Source: Candidatus Aminicenantota bacterium (GTDB lineage: Bacteria; Acidobacteriota; Aminicenantia; Aminicenantales; UBA4085). Taken from it: a stretch of DNA of 64,000 nt. Within the stretch, counting starts at the first letter, position 1, and every line of letters starts with the position of its first letter. The notes below the pieces were generated by a model. That model had not been told where the DNA came from, searched no databases, and was given only the letters and a program-made list of their open reading frames with translations. The translations under genes and the position numbers were made by a program. Location: contig PLMN01000011.1 of NCBI GenBank assembly GCA_003141555.1, positions 62,001 to 126,000 on the forward strand. The letters are read 5' to 3'. Below are positions 26,910 to 36,199 of this stretch, piece after piece.

Positions 26910-27857
26910 ATGAACAACACCAAGCTCAACCTCGCGGCCGACAGAGCCGTCAACCAGGCCTTGAAGCTCAAACCCGGCGAGAGCTTCCTTCTCGTCACCG
27001 ACACGCCCAAGCTCCCGATCGCCGAGGCGATCGCCCGGGCGGCCAAGGCCGCGGGCGCCGAGACGACGACCTACTTCATGACCGAGACCCTGCGGCCCAT
27101 CCAGGAGCCGACCCGCCTGTTCCGCGAGCTCGCTTTGCGGGCCCAGGCCATCCTCTACATGCTCGAGGGCCGGATCGAGGAGAAGGCGTTCCGGAGCTAC
27201 ATGGTCGGGATGGGCGAGAAGCACTCCCGGATCTGCATGATGCCCGGCATCACCCGGGACATGATGGAGCGCCTGGTGGCGATCGACTTCAGCTCCATGG
27301 CCGGCTTCACCCGCAAGGTCATGAAGGCCCTCGACGGCGCTGACGAGGTGCTGGTTGAAAACCCGGCCGGGACCCGGATCGCCTTCAGCGTCAAGGGCCG
27401 GACCTGGGCGGCCGACATCGGCGACATCAGCCGGAAGGGGAAGCACGGCAACCTGCCCGCCGGGGAATGCTTCACCGCCCCGGTCGAATCCACGTTCACG
27501 GGCCGGCTGGTCATCAGCCTCATCGACGACAAGATGGGCCGCGGCGTCCTGGAGTTCGAGAAGGGGACGCTCGTCAAGGCGCGGGGCAAGGGCGTCGAGG
27601 AGGTCCTGGCCCACATCGGGACGGACGAGACCGGCCGGATCGTCGGCGAATTCGGGGTCGGCACGAACCGCGGGGCGCGCATCTGTCCCTTCATGCTCGA
27701 GGCCGAGAAGGCGTTCGGCACTGTCCATTTCGCCATCGGCGACTCCTATGGCCTCGGCCGGAACAAGAGCAGGCACCACTACGACGTCCTGATCGACAAG
27801 GTGACCCTCCGGGCCAAGGGCAAGGTCATTGCCCGGGACGGGAAATACCTGATCTGA
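26910..27857 (+). CDS. Aminopeptidase-like metalloenzyme (COG2309, M29-related)
   Basis: A 315-residue cytoplasmic protein with motifs of the aminopeptidase T/leucyl aminopeptidase-like group: GNLPAGECF, EFGVGTN and FAIGDSYGLG. The last is followed by HHYD, which would supply metal ligands. It lacks a signal peptide. With the upstream OPT transporter and downstream APC permease it fits import and intracellular cleavage of peptides. AAAGGAG precedes the ATG. Confidence 0.85.
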   Translation: MNNTKLNLAADRAVNQALKLKPGESFLLVTDTPKLPIAEAIARAAKAAGAETTTYFMTETLRPIQEPTRLFRELALRAQAILYMLEGRIEEKAFRSYMVGMGEKHSRICMMPGITRDMMERLVAIDFSSMAGFTRKVMKALDGADEVLVENPAGTRIAFSVKGRTWAADIGDISRKGKHGNLPAGECFTAPVESTFTGRLVISLIDDKMGRGVLEFEKGTLVKARGKGVEEVLAHIGTDETGRIVGEFGVGTNRGARICPFMLEAEKAFGTVHFAIGDSYGLGRNKSRHHYDVLIDKVTLRAKGKVIARDGKYLI

Positions 27858-27958
27858 CCCCACCCCAGCGCAGGCCGCCCCGGCTGGGCCGGGTCGGAGG
27901 CTACCGGGGCCGGGCCAAGCCGCTCGGGCTCGTCGAAGTACAAGAAAGGCGGATAGCC

Positions 27959-29323
27959 ATGGCCATCAAGGCGAAGCTCAGCGCGTTCGACACGACGATG
28001 ATCGTCGTGAGCCTGGTCATCGGCATCGGCATCTTCCGCACCCCGGCCATCGTCGCCCGCGAGACGGGGACCACCTTCCTTTTTCTCGCGGCCTGGGTCC
28101 TCGGCGGCGTGATCAGCCTCCTCGGGGCGCTGACCTTCGCCGAGATCGGCTCGCGGTTTCCCCACCCCGGCTCGTTCTACAAGGTCGTGGCCGCCAGCTA
28201 CGGCCCCGCGCCCGCCTTCATGCTCAATTGGACGAACGTCGTCATCGTCAACGGCGCGGGCGTGGCGGCCGTGGCCATGATCGGGGCCGAGTACCTGAAC
28301 CCGATCATCCTGCCGCCCCATCTCCGGACGCCGCTCGCGTCCGAGCTCAGCGCCTCCGGGCTCGTCCTCATCCTCCTCGCCGTCAACGCCCTGGGGATCA
28401 AGACCGGCGCCCGGGCCCAGAACGTCCTCACCGGCCTCAAGATCGGGATGATGGTCCTGATCGTCATTGCCGCCCTCCGTTACTCGGGCGGTCCCGCCCC
28501 GGCCCCGGCCCCGGCCGGCACGGCGGGCGCGCTCGCCGCCGTCCCCGCGAAGTCCTGGGGGCTCGCCCTGGCCGCGGGGCTGATCTCCGTGTTCTACACC
28601 TACGGGGGCTACCACCATACGATCAATTTCGGGGCCGACGTCCGGAACGCCCGCCGGAACATGCCCCGGGCGATCATCGCCGGCATCGCCATCATCCTCG
28701 CCTGCTACCTGGCCATCAACCTGGCCTACGTCAAGGTGCTTGGCACGCCGGGCATCGCCGCCTCGGACCTCGTCGCGGCCGAGACGGCCAAGGCCGTGTT
28801 CGGGGGCGCGGGCTACCTCATCGTCTCGCTCGTCATCGTCCTGTCCTCGCTCGGCTTTTTAAACGTCACCCTGATGCACATGCCCCGGATCTACTACGCC
28901 ATGGCCGAGGACGGGGCGATGCCGGCGATCTTCAAGCGCGTCCATCCCGAGACCCAGGCCCAGGGGTTCGGTCTGCTGTTCCTTGGGGCCATGATCCTGG
29001 CGGCCATCTTCTTCCTGGGCACGTTCGAGTCGATCGTCAATTACGTCATGTTCCTCGACAGCCTGAACATCGCCCTTGCCGCCTCGACGATCTTCGTCCT
29101 CCGCCGGAAGGCCCGGCGCGAAACCCCTGCTTTCGAGGGCTTTCGCGCCCCGCTCTTCCCGGTCCTCCCCGCCTTCTTCGTCCTGTTCCTGCTCGGGATC
29201 TCGGCCAACGTCCTTCTGACCAGGACCCGGGAAGCCCTGATCGGCGCGGTCTTCTTCGCGACCGGCGGCCCCGTCTTCCTGGCCATGAAAAAGATGACCG
29301 CAAGGAAGGAAAACCGTTCATGA
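27959..29323 (+). CDS. APC-family amino acid permease
   Basis: This 454-residue protein has 12 predicted helices. The first helix has VIGIGIFRTP, the unwound substrate-binding motif of APC carriers, and the charged loop FGADVRNARRNMPRAI is also typical. A proline/alanine stretch sits in the loop near residue 180. Its stop overlaps the next gene (ATGA). It probably moves amino acids produced by the aminopeptidase; the direction and substrate cannot be told. Confidence 0.9.
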   Translation: MAIKAKLSAFDTTMIVVSLVIGIGIFRTPAIVARETGTTFLFLAAWVLGGVISLLGALTFAEIGSRFPHPGSFYKVVAASYGPAPAFMLNWTNVVIVNGAGVAAVAMIGAEYLNPIILPPHLRTPLASELSASGLVLILLAVNALGIKTGARAQNVLTGLKIGMMVLIVIAALRYSGGPAPAPAPAGTAGALAAVPAKSWGLALAAGLISVFYTYGGYHHTINFGADVRNARRNMPRAIIAGIAIILACYLAINLAYVKVLGTPGIAASDLVAAETAKAVFGGAGYLIVSLVIVLSSLGFLNVTLMHMPRIYYAMAEDGAMPAIFKRVHPETQAQGFGLLFLGAMILAAIFFLGTFESIVNYVMFLDSLNIALAASTIFVLRRKARRETPAFEGFRAPLFPVLPAFFVLFLLGISANVLLTRTREALIGAVFFATGGPVFLAMKKMTARKENRS

Positions 29324-31479
29324 AAAAATGCGCGATCGCCTGCCTCGGGGCTTTAGCCCTGACCCTCGTGTCCTGTCGGACGGAAAGCGGCCTGGTCCTC
29401 AAGCGCGACGCGCCGCCCGCCCCGGCCCCGTCCGGCCTCGCCGACAAGCTCAAGGCCGACGTCCGGTACAGCCCGCCCTGGTGGCAGACGGCCATCGGCC
29501 TGCCCGACGATTGGCAAAAGACGCTGGTCTCCAAGGAAGGCGCCCTTCTCTACGATTATCCCGGGGATTTCTCCGGGTTCGGGACGCGCGTCGCGGTTTC
29601 GCTCGAAAGGGCGAAGGCGGCGACGTCGTCCCAGTCCATGGACGACCCGAAGGTGCCGATCATCCGGACGGCGCTGGCCGACGCAGCCGGCAGGGAACTC
29701 GCCCGCTGGGACGCCTTGGCGGTCGTCCCGGGCGACGACCAGAATCTTCCGGTCTCCAAGCGGGGCGGCGCGGCCGCCGGCGGCTCCCCGCCGCGCGGCG
29801 ACGTCCTCGTGATCAGGAAAGCGGCGCCGAACGCGGCGATCGCCCTGGTCGTCCAATCCAAGCAGCCGATCGACATCACCGACCTCACCGTCTTCCGCGG
29901 CCGGCAGCGCTTCCTGACCTTGAGCGCCCGATGGGACTCCATCTCCCAGGAGAAGTCCGGGCTGCGGATCGTGTTCCCGCCGCGGGTCGAGGAGCTGGCC
30001 GTCTATTGCGCCTCCGGACACGAGGCGGGCGAGGTTGGGCTCGATTGGGCCAAAGCCCAGCCCGGGCGGGCGGCGAAATACTGGGCGGCGCAGAATTTTC
30101 CCTATGGCGCCATCCGCCTGCCCGACCCCGCCATGCAAGGCCTGCTCGACGCGAGCATCCGCAACATCTATCAAGCCCGCGAGATCAAGGATGGCCTGCC
30201 GATCTTCCAAGTCGGGCCGACGTGCTACCGCGGCCTGTGGGTCGTGGACGGGGCGTTCATCCTCGAGGCGATGACATATCTCGGCCGGGGCGTCGAGGCA
30301 CGCTCGGGCATCGACCACCTGCTCACCCGCCAGAAGCCCGACGGGTCGTTCGAGATCATCGACAAATACTGGAAGGAGAACGGGATCGTCCTCTACATCC
30401 TCACCCGCCACGCCCTGCTGACCGGCGACAAGGAGTGGCTGCGCGGGAAGTGGGACGTCATGAAGAAGGTCGTGGCGGTCATCCAGGACTTGCGCAAGCG
30501 CAGTCGCACGGACCCGGCCGCGCCCGAGGCCGGCCTCATGCCGCCGGGATTCCCCGACGGCGGCATCGGCGGGGTGGTCCCCGAATACACGAACGTCTAT
30601 TGGAACCTGGCCGGGCTCAAGTGGGCCATCGAGGCGGCGAAGCTCATTCGGGCGCCCGAACAGGCCGCGTGGGAAGCCGAGCTCGCGGACTTCTGGGCCG
30701 CGTTTCAGGCGGCCGCGAAGCGCGACGCCAAGCCGGCCGCGAACGGCCTCGTCTATCTCCCGATCCTGATGAAGCCCCAAGAGGGCGTCGATCCCGTGCG
30801 CGGGCAGTGGGCCTTCTGCCACGCCGTGTTCCCAGGACGGCTGTTCGCGGCCGACGACCCGCTCGCCCGGGGCAACATGCAGCTCCTCGATTCCCACGAG
30901 AAGGAGGGCATCGTCCTCGGCACGGGCTGGCTGGCCGACGGGCTGTGGAACTATTTCGCCTCGTTCTACGCCCACGCCCATTTGTGGCTCGGGAACGGGC
31001 CCAAGGCGGCGGAGATCTATTACGCCTACGCCAACCACGCCTCGCCTCTCCGCGCCTGGCGCGAGGAGCAGGCGCCTCAGGACGCAAAGCAAACTGATAA
31101 ATTCGTGGGCGACATGCCCCACAACTGGGCGAGCGCCGAGTTCATCCGCTTGACCCGCCACCTGCTCGTGCTCGAGCGGGGGGGCGAGCTCCATCTTTTG
31201 GAAGGGATCCCGCGGACCTGGTTTGCGGCCGGGGCGGTCACCGAGCTAAAGAACATCGCCACGGATTTCGGGCCGGTGTCGCTCAGGCTCGAGGTCGCGG
31301 CGGACGGGAAGGAAGCGAAGTTGTCCGTGACTCCGCCGCCCGGCCCGGACGCGCCGCGCATGGTCCTCCACCTCGGGGCTTGGGCGGCCGAGGGGAAAGC
31401 GGCTCCGCGGAAGAGCGGCCCGGCCTGGGAGGTCGCGATTCCGCTCGCGGACGGGCCCGCGGCGTCCGCCTCCCGGTGA
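29320..31479 (+). CDS. Lipoprotein with six-hairpin glycosidase-like domain
   Basis: A 719-residue protein with a lipobox LTLVSC (Cys19). After a beta-rich N-terminal part, the region from about 265 to 640 looks like an (alpha/alpha)6 barrel of the six-hairpin glycosidase type, with CYRGLWVVDGAFILEAM, DKYWKENGIVLYILTRH and NVYWNLAGLKWA. No glycoside hydrolase family number can be given with confidence. Coupled start with the APC permease is unusual for a glycosidase and may be incidental. Confidence 0.65.
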   Translation: MKKCAIACLGALALTLVSCRTESGLVLKRDAPPAPAPSGLADKLKADVRYSPPWWQTAIGLPDDWQKTLVSKEGALLYDYPGDFSGFGTRVAVSLERAKAATSSQSMDDPKVPIIRTALADAAGRELARWDALAVVPGDDQNLPVSKRGGAAAGGSPPRGDVLVIRKAAPNAAIALVVQSKQPIDITDLTVFRGRQRFLTLSARWDSISQEKSGLRIVFPPRVEELAVYCASGHEAGEVGLDWAKAQPGRAAKYWAAQNFPYGAIRLPDPAMQGLLDASIRNIYQAREIKDGLPIFQVGPTCYRGLWVVDGAFILEAMTYLGRGVEARSGIDHLLTRQKPDGSFEIIDKYWKENGIVLYILTRHALLTGDKEWLRGKWDVMKKVVAVIQDLRKRSRTDPAAPEAGLMPPGFPDGGIGGVVPEYTNVYWNLAGLKWAIEAAKLIRAPEQAAWEAELADFWAAFQAAAKRDAKPAANGLVYLPILMKPQEGVDPVRGQWAFCHAVFPGRLFAADDPLARGNMQLLDSHEKEGIVLGTGWLADGLWNYFASFYAHAHLWLGNGPKAAEIYYAYANHASPLRAWREEQAPQDAKQTDKFVGDMPHNWASAEFIRLTRHLLVLERGGELHLLEGIPRTWFAAGAVTELKNIATDFGPVSLRLEVAADGKEAKLSVTPPPGPDAPRMVLHLGAWAAEGKAAPRKSGPAWEVAIPLADGPAASASR

Positions 31480-31511
31480 TTGTTCTCATCGAACGGATAT
31501 AGGAGCGGGCG

Positions 31512-32381
31512 ATGGATCGAATCCTCCACATCACCGGCGGAGACCACGCCGGCAGCCTACTCGCCGAGAGCGGCCTTCCCGGCGAGGTCTTCGTCTGGCA
31601 CGACATTCTCTACGACGGCCCGCGCAAGCCCGGCTGGCCGGAGGAGGAGACGCTCCAGGCGCGCGCCCGCTTCCTCGAACACGAGACGGGCGGCGGATTG
31701 GACCGGGCCCACGTCCTGGAGACGCTGCGGGCGCAATACCGGATGCTCGCCGCGGCCGCCGAATACGAACGCGTCGTCCTCTGGTTCGATGCCTGCCTCT
31801 TCGATCAGGCGATGCTCGCCCACATCCTGACCTGCCTGCGCATCCGAGGCGCGCAGCACGTCGATCTTCTTTGCCTCGACGCCTTTCCCGGAATCGTCCC
31901 CTTCGACGGGCTCGGGCAGATGCGTCCCGATCAACTCGCCTCCATCTACGGCCGCCGTCGCGCGGTGACCAAGGACCAATTTCGGTTCGCGGAGCACGTG
32001 GACAAAGCCTTCGCCCGGCAGGAAGCGGGCGAGCTCTCCGGATTGGCGGAGGAATCGGAGGCGCCCCTGCCGGGGGTTCCCGCCGCGGTGAAACGGTGGC
32101 TTCTCGAACGGCCGGACGAAAAAACCGGGCTGGGCCGGCTGGAACAGCTGACCATGGACGCGATCCGCGCCGGCCTCCAGGCGCCCGCAGACATTTGGGC
32201 GCGCGTGTCCGCGGCGGATACGCATCCGCGGTACTGGGGAGATACGACCCTCTGGGCAAAAATCAACGGCCTGGCCGATCGAAACCCGCCCCTGGTGAAA
32301 ATCGTCGGACCTAAGGAAAGGCTGCCCCAATGGGGCGGCCCCGCCGGCCTGGATCTTTTCCGGATATTTCCCGTCGGTTGA
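31512..32381 (+). CDS. DUF1835 domain protein
   Basis: This 289-residue protein has the DUF1835 signature near the N-terminus: ILHITGGDHAGSLL and EVFVWHDILYDGP. The family has no proven function. Residues 75-130 form a Rossmann-like alternation (VVLWFDACLFDQ, VDLLCLDAFPG). AGGAG precedes the ATG. A compact terminator follows directly after the stop. Confidence 0.8.
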   Translation: MDRILHITGGDHAGSLLAESGLPGEVFVWHDILYDGPRKPGWPEEETLQARARFLEHETGGGLDRAHVLETLRAQYRMLAAAAEYERVVLWFDACLFDQAMLAHILTCLRIRGAQHVDLLCLDAFPGIVPFDGLGQMRPDQLASIYGRRRAVTKDQFRFAEHVDKAFARQEAGELSGLAEESEAPLPGVPAAVKRWLLERPDEKTGLGRLEQLTMDAIRAGLQAPADIWARVSAADTHPRYWGDTTLWAKINGLADRNPPLVKIVGPKERLPQWGGPAGLDLFRIFPVG

Positions 32382-32399
32382 AGCCGCGCTCGGCTTTTT
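32382..32399 (+). terminator. Intrinsic terminator after the DUF1835 gene
   Basis: AGCCG (32382-32386) and CGGCT (32391-32395) form a short stem around CGCT, followed by five Ts (32395-32399). It starts directly after the stop codon. The remaining gap to the convergent lpxR-like gene holds nothing else clear. Confidence 0.6.
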
Positions 32400-32449
32400 A
32401 AATACGACGAACCGGCGGGAATCGATAAAAAGGGTGCCGGCCTTGCCGC

Positions 32450-33490
32450 TCACCGGCCGAGGGCGAAGGCGACGGAGAGGGCGCCATAGACGAAAGGCGC
32501 ACGCTCTCCGACGAAGCGGCGTGTGCGATATGTGTACGCGAAGCGGATCGTCACACGGCCCAGGCGGCTGGCGAGACCCGCCGTGACGTCCGCCGCGAGC
32601 GGAAACTTCTCCACGCTCAAGCTATCGCGGAACGAATTCCCGTCGAGGGAGATGTCGCGGAGGACGGCGTGGGCGTCGAGCGACGCGAAAGCGTGGAAGG
32701 CGATCCCCCTCGCCGCGCCCGGCTCGCTCGGGACGGCGCCGGGGACAAGCGCCGCTCCGTCGAATCCCGGCCTCTGGCCACTCGTCCCGAAATCCGCCGG
32801 CAAGCCCCATCCCGCCCGGATTGAGACTCCGCCCGCGGCCTCGGTCACGGCATTCGACAGCACCCCTCCCGCGTGGCCGAGGACCTCCCAGCCCGAGCGG
32901 TCGGGCGATACCGACTCCAGGATCTTCCCCTTGCGGTCAAAGGCGGCGCCGAGAACCGGCTCATTCCTGAGCTGATTCGCCCAGCCGAGAGGCGGCTGAA
33001 AGCCGAAAGTCTTGTGGACGAGCTTCTGCATGGTCTCGCCCAGCGAGGCCGGGCCGACGACGCCGGCGAAGAGCGTCAGCGAGTCCATGCCCGCCGCGTC
33101 GCGGCGGTGGAAGCCCAGCCCTGCGTAGAGGAATCCCGCGTAGGACTGTTCCCCGGGGATCGGGTCCGTGCGCCAGAGCTCGATGGGCGTGTACATCTCC
33201 TGGCCGAGGAAGATCGAGGCGAAGCGCCGGTCCTCGGGCGATCGGGCGGGAGAGAGCGCCCGGGCCAGGGACTGGAGCCACGAGGGGACCCCGGGCGCAG
33301 CTCCCGCGTCCGGGAGGTCCGGCGTGGCCCAGGCGAGTCTCTCTCCGTTCGTAAAGTAGCGGTCGGTCCCGGCGAGGAGGTCGTTCTCGAAGGCAAGGGC
33401 CATAGTCCAGGGGCGCCTGGGAGAATCCTGCGCGGCAAGGGGCAGAGAGGCGGAGAATAAAAGGAAAACTGCGGCTCTTCGGAAGGACAT
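32450..33490 (-). CDS. LpxR-type lipid A 3'-O-deacylase (DUF2219 beta-barrel)
   Basis: A 346-residue outer-membrane protein with a signal peptide ending LPLAAQ. The family motifs are FENDLLAGTDRYFTNG (Asn/Asp of the active site) and QKLVHKTFGFQPPLGWANQL (catalytic His). The enzyme removes an acyloxyacyl group from lipid A in the outer leaflet, which implies that this organism makes lipopolysaccharide. The start was moved from 33697 to ATG 33490, where the signal peptide begins. It has its own promoter. Confidence 0.87.
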   Translation of the reverse strand: MSFRRAAVFLLFSASLPLAAQDSPRRPWTMALAFENDLLAGTDRYFTNGERLAWATPDLPDAGAAPGVPSWLQSLARALSPARSPEDRRFASIFLGQEMYTPIELWRTDPIPGEQSYAGFLYAGLGFHRRDAAGMDSLTLFAGVVGPASLGETMQKLVHKTFGFQPPLGWANQLRNEPVLGAAFDRKGKILESVSPDRSGWEVLGHAGGVLSNAVTEAAGGVSIRAGWGLPADFGTSGQRPGFDGAALVPGAVPSEPGAARGIAFHAFASLDAHAVLRDISLDGNSFRDSLSVEKFPLAADVTAGLASRLGRVTIRFAYTYRTRRFVGERAPFVYGALSVAFALGR

Positions 33491-33502
33491 GAGGCGATTA
33501 TC

Positions 33503-33531
33503 ATTGTGGGGGAATCTGCGTGTTGAGTCAA
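33503..33531 (-). promoter_or_regulatory. Sigma-70 promoter of the lpxR-like gene
   Basis: On the minus strand TTGACT (33526-33531), 17 bp, then CACAAT (33503-33508). The leader would be only about 7 nt. Confidence 0.45.
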
Positions 33532-33543
33532 ATCGTTTCGCGA

Positions 33544-33572
33544 TTGCAAATCCGCATAAAACTGAATATGCT
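33544..33572 (+). promoter_or_regulatory. Sigma-70 promoter of the URO-D family gene
   Basis: TTGCAA (33544-33549), 17 bp, then TATGCT (33567-33572). It is divergent from the lpxR-like promoter, with the two -35 boxes 12 bp apart. Confidence 0.45.
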
Positions 33573-33605
33573 GGGACACTGTAGAAACGACGAACAGGTG
33601 AACCC

Positions 33606-34859
33606 ATGACGAGCAAAGAACGAACGATCCGCGCCCTGAACCACACGGAGCCCGACCGCGTCCCCGTGGACTTCGGCGGGACCGCGGTCACGGGCATGCA
33701 TGTCGCGATCGTGGCCGCCCTGCGCGATCATTACGGCCTCGCCAAAAGGCCGGTCAAGGTCCACGATCCCTACCAGATGCTCGGCCTCATCGAGGACGAC
33801 CTCAAGCGCGCTCTGGGCCTCGATGTCGAGGGCGTCTATGCCGCCGAGACATTGTTCGGCTCGCGCAACGAAGCCTGGAAGCCCTGGCGGCTCGAGAGCG
33901 GCCTCGAGGTCCTGATCTCCGGCCACATGGAAATGGCCCGCGACGCGAACGGCGACACGCTGGTCTATCCCAGGGGCGATCGCACCGCGCCGCCTTCCGG
34001 CCGCATGCCCAAAGGCGGGTTCTTCTTCGACTCGATCGTCCGCCAGGACCCGATCGTAGAGGAAAGGCTCGACCCCGAGGACAACCTGGAGGAGTTCGGC
34101 CCGATCTCGGACGCCGACCTCGATTATTTCGATCACGCCACGGCGGCGGCCGCGGCCACGGACCGGGGCGTTATCGCCACGTTCGGCGGTCTGGCTTTGG
34201 GCGACATCGCCCTCGTCCCGGCGCCGTTCCTCAAGCATCCGAAGGGCATCCGCGATATCGAGGAGTGGTACGTCTCGACGCTCACCCGGCCGGCCTACGT
34301 CCACCGGATCTTCGAGCGCCAGACCGAGATCGGCCTGGCCAATCTGGAGAAGCTCCGGGCGCGCGTCGGCGACCGCGTCCAGGCCGTGTTCGTCTGCGGC
34401 ACGGACTTCGGGACGCAGCTCTCGACGTTCTGCTCGGTCGGCACGTTCCGGTCGCTCTATGTCCCGTACTACAAGCGGGTGAACGACTGGATCCACGCCC
34501 ATACCTCCTGGAAGACGTTCAAGCACTCCTGCGGGGCGATCAAGTCCCTGATCCCGTCCTTCATCGAGGCCGGATTCGACATCCTCAACCCCGTCCAGTG
34601 CTCGGCCGCGGGGATGGACGCGGCGCGGCTCAAGGCCGAGTACGGGGCCGACCTCGTCTTCTGGGGCGGCGGAGTGGACACGCAGAAGACCCTGATGTTC
34701 GGGACGCCTGAGGCCGTGCGAGCCGAGGTCCTGAGCCGGATCGAAATCTTCGGCCGGGGCGGCGGATTCGTCTTCAACGCGGTCCACAACGTCCAGGGCA
34801 ACACCCCCGCGCGGAACGTCGCGGCGATGTTCGACGCTCTCGCCGAGCTGCGCTCATGA
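33606..34859 (+). CDS. Uroporphyrinogen decarboxylase-family protein (methyltransferase-like)
   Basis: This 417-residue protein has the URO-D fold signatures, with an N-terminal PDRVPVDFGG and C-terminal HSCGAIKSLIPSFIEAGFDILNPVQ. The HxCG motif binds zinc in the MtaA/CmuA methyltransferase branch rather than in haem-synthesis HemE. In other genomes such proteins sit in carbohydrate loci without known function. Its stop overlaps the sugar porter start, so a link to sugar use is possible. It is unlikely to be true HemE. Confidence 0.8.
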   Translation: MTSKERTIRALNHTEPDRVPVDFGGTAVTGMHVAIVAALRDHYGLAKRPVKVHDPYQMLGLIEDDLKRALGLDVEGVYAAETLFGSRNEAWKPWRLESGLEVLISGHMEMARDANGDTLVYPRGDRTAPPSGRMPKGGFFFDSIVRQDPIVEERLDPEDNLEEFGPISDADLDYFDHATAAAAATDRGVIATFGGLALGDIALVPAPFLKHPKGIRDIEEWYVSTLTRPAYVHRIFERQTEIGLANLEKLRARVGDRVQAVFVCGTDFGTQLSTFCSVGTFRSLYVPYYKRVNDWIHAHTSWKTFKHSCGAIKSLIPSFIEAGFDILNPVQCSAAGMDAARLKAEYGADLVFWGGGVDTQKTLMFGTPEAVRAEVLSRIEIFGRGGGFVFNAVHNVQGNTPARNVAAMFDALAELRS

Positions 34860-36196
34860 CCAGGGCCACGCGCCACGTCACGTTCGTCTCGATCATCGCC
34901 GCCCTGGGCGGCCTGCTGTTCGGCTTCGACACGGCCATCATCGCCGGGGCGACGCGCTTCCTGAAGGACCAGTTCCATCTCGGATCCTTCGGCGAGGGGC
35001 TGGTCGTGAGCATCGTCCTCATCGGCTGCATGGTCGGGGCGATGATCGCCGGGACCGCGAGCGACCGGCTGGGCCGGCGCCGCTTCCTGCTCATCTCGGC
35101 GGCGCTGTTCTTCGCCTCGTCGATCGGGTGCGCCCTGCCGCGGGACCTGACCCAGTTCCTGATCTTCCGCTTCATCGGCGGCCTCGCGATCGGCTCGGTG
35201 TCGATCGTCTCGCCGCTCTACATCTCCGAAATCGCGCCGGCGCGCATCCGGGGGGCGCTGGTCTCGATCAACCAGATGGCCATCGTCAGCGGCATCCTGA
35301 TCGCCTATTTCGTCAACTGGGTGCTAGTCGGGGCGGGCTCGTCCAACTGGCGGTGGATGTTCGCCACGGGCGCCGCGCCGGCCGTGATCTTCTTTCTGCT
35401 CGTGCTCGGCATCCCGGAAAGCCCGCGCTGGCTGCTGAAACAGGGGCGCGAGTCGGAAGCGCTGGGCGTGCTGGGGCGCGTGAATTCGCCGGACGCCGCG
35501 GCCGTGGAAGCGAAGAGCATCAAGGACGCGCTGACCCTGGAGGAAGGGCGGCTCGGGGAGCTGCTCAAGCCGGGCTTCCGGACCGCGCTCCTCGTCGGGA
35601 TCGTGCTGGCGGTCTTCCAGCAGATCACGGGCGTCAATGCCGTGATCTACTACTCGCCCCGCTTCTTCGAGGCGGCGGGGATGGTGCGCGGCGCGGCCAT
35701 TCTCCAATCGACGATCGTCGGCGCGGTCAATGTCCTGTTCACCCTGGTCGCCATCGCCCTGGTCGACCGCCTCGGCCGCAAACCGATGCTGATCTTCGGC
35801 ACGGCGGGGATGGGCCTCTCGTTCGTCCTGTTGGGCGCGGCCTTCAAGTTCCATGTCTTCGCCGGGAGCTGGATCCTGATCTTCACCCTTCTCTACACGG
35901 CCTTCTTCGCCATGACCCAGGGGCCGATCGTCTGGGTGGTCATCGCCGAGATCTTCCCGACGCGCATCCGGGGGCGGGCCATGGCCATCGCCACGGCCGC
36001 GTTGTGGATCGCCGATTTCGCCGTGTCGCTCACGTTCCCGATCATCGCCGATAAATTCCGGGAAACGTCCGCGTTCTGGCTTTACGCGGCGATGTGCCTC
36101 ATCGACGTCATCTTCATCTGGCGGGTATTGCCCGAGACCAAGGGCAAATCGCTCGAGGAGATCGAGCGCCACTGGCTCAAGAACAAGGCCGCCTGA
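34856..36196 (+). CDS. Sugar porter (MFS) transporter
   Basis: A 446-residue MFS protein with 12 predicted helices and the sugar porter signatures FGFDTAIIAGA (helix 1), DRLGRRRFL, PESPRWLLKQGR after helix 6, and PETKGKSLEEIE at the end. It should import a monosaccharide with protons. It overlaps the URO-D family gene by 4 bp and converges on the glycosidase-like gene with a 3-bp gap. Confidence 0.93.
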   Translation: MTRATRHVTFVSIIAALGGLLFGFDTAIIAGATRFLKDQFHLGSFGEGLVVSIVLIGCMVGAMIAGTASDRLGRRRFLLISAALFFASSIGCALPRDLTQFLIFRFIGGLAIGSVSIVSPLYISEIAPARIRGALVSINQMAIVSGILIAYFVNWVLVGAGSSNWRWMFATGAAPAVIFFLLVLGIPESPRWLLKQGRESEALGVLGRVNSPDAAAVEAKSIKDALTLEEGRLGELLKPGFRTALLVGIVLAVFQQITGVNAVIYYSPRFFEAAGMVRGAAILQSTIVGAVNVLFTLVAIALVDRLGRKPMLIFGTAGMGLSFVLLGAAFKFHVFAGSWILIFTLLYTAFFAMTQGPIVWVVIAEIFPTRIRGRAMAIATAALWIADFAVSLTFPIIADKFRETSAFWLYAAMCLIDVIFIWRVLPETKGKSLEEIERHWLKNKAA

Positions 36197-36199
36197 TCC

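Noticed and set aside
32427-32458. Intrinsic terminator for the lpxR-like gene on the minus strand
   Set aside because: The stem is short, overlaps the end of the coding sequence and is separated from the T-run by ACCC; too weak to list.
33606-34859. Haem biosynthesis gene hemE
   Set aside because: The C-terminal HxCG-type motif and the neighbouring sugar porter place it in the MtaA/CmuA-like branch and not HemE.
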